Origin: JAZQNC01 sp045536155
Lineage (GTDB): Bacteria > Bacillota > Clostridia > Oscillospirales > CAG-272
DNA length: 5,845 nucleotides
NCBI GenBank assembly: GCA_045536155.1
Contig: JAZSMZ010000047.1
Coordinates: 1-5,845 of the forward strand
Direction of reading: 5' to 3'
The translations under genes and the position numbers were made by a program. This document shows, in pieces, positions 5,841 to 5,845 of this stretch. The notes beneath the pieces were generated by a model. The model was given only the letters and a program-made list of their open reading frames with translations, made no database searches and had not been told where the DNA came from. Position 1 is the stretch's first letter; the number at the start of each line of letters is the position of its first letter.

Positions 5841-5845
5841 AAACA

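Overview
The window looks like ordinary chromosomal DNA from a low-to-mid-GC Firmicute, most likely a clostridial (Oscillospirales/Ruminococcaceae-like) gut bacterium. Four things point this way: sigma-A-type promoters with 17-bp spacers, purine-rich GGAGG ribosome binding sites, a ribosomal protein L27 carrying the cleavable Firmicute N-terminal extension, and the Prp protease gene that goes with it. The lineage is an inference from these traits, not from a database match.

Left part, plus strand (1-3452). A promoter at 15-43 drives a complete PcrA/UvrD-type superfamily 1 DNA helicase (113-2551). It has all the canonical motifs and the C-terminal Tudor-like domain, plus an insertion of about 40 residues between motifs I and Ia. 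A strong hairpin (2558-2585) with only a poor T-tract separates it from a cytoplasmic serine hydrolase of the class C beta-lactamase/PBP-like family (2598-3452). The hydrolase has no clear promoter or strong ribosome binding site of its own, so read-through from the helicase is plausible.

Middle part, minus strand (3511-4647). This is the conserved rplU-prp-rpmA operon (L21, L27-processing protease, L27). It has a near-consensus promoter and a structured leader of about 110 nt that fits the L21-leader class. Prp should remove the first nine residues of L27 before it enters the ribosome. The operon and the hydrolase gene converge on a shared bidirectional terminator (3456-3486). No obg GTPase gene follows rpmA, although one often does in Firmicutes.

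Right part (4686-5845). A minus-strand gene encodes an exported, membrane-anchored protein with a beta-helix-like ectodomain and a basic cytoplasmic tail; its function is unknown. Diverging from it, at the very end of the window, lie a perfect-consensus plus-strand promoter and a strong ribosome binding site that can fold into a hairpin. They belong to a gene that starts beyond the window edge. I saw no mobile elements, CRISPR arrays, tRNA or rRNA genes. I did not find a convincing new multi-gene system; the oddest items are the helicase insertion, the membrane-anchored beta-helix protein and the foldable leader at the right edge.
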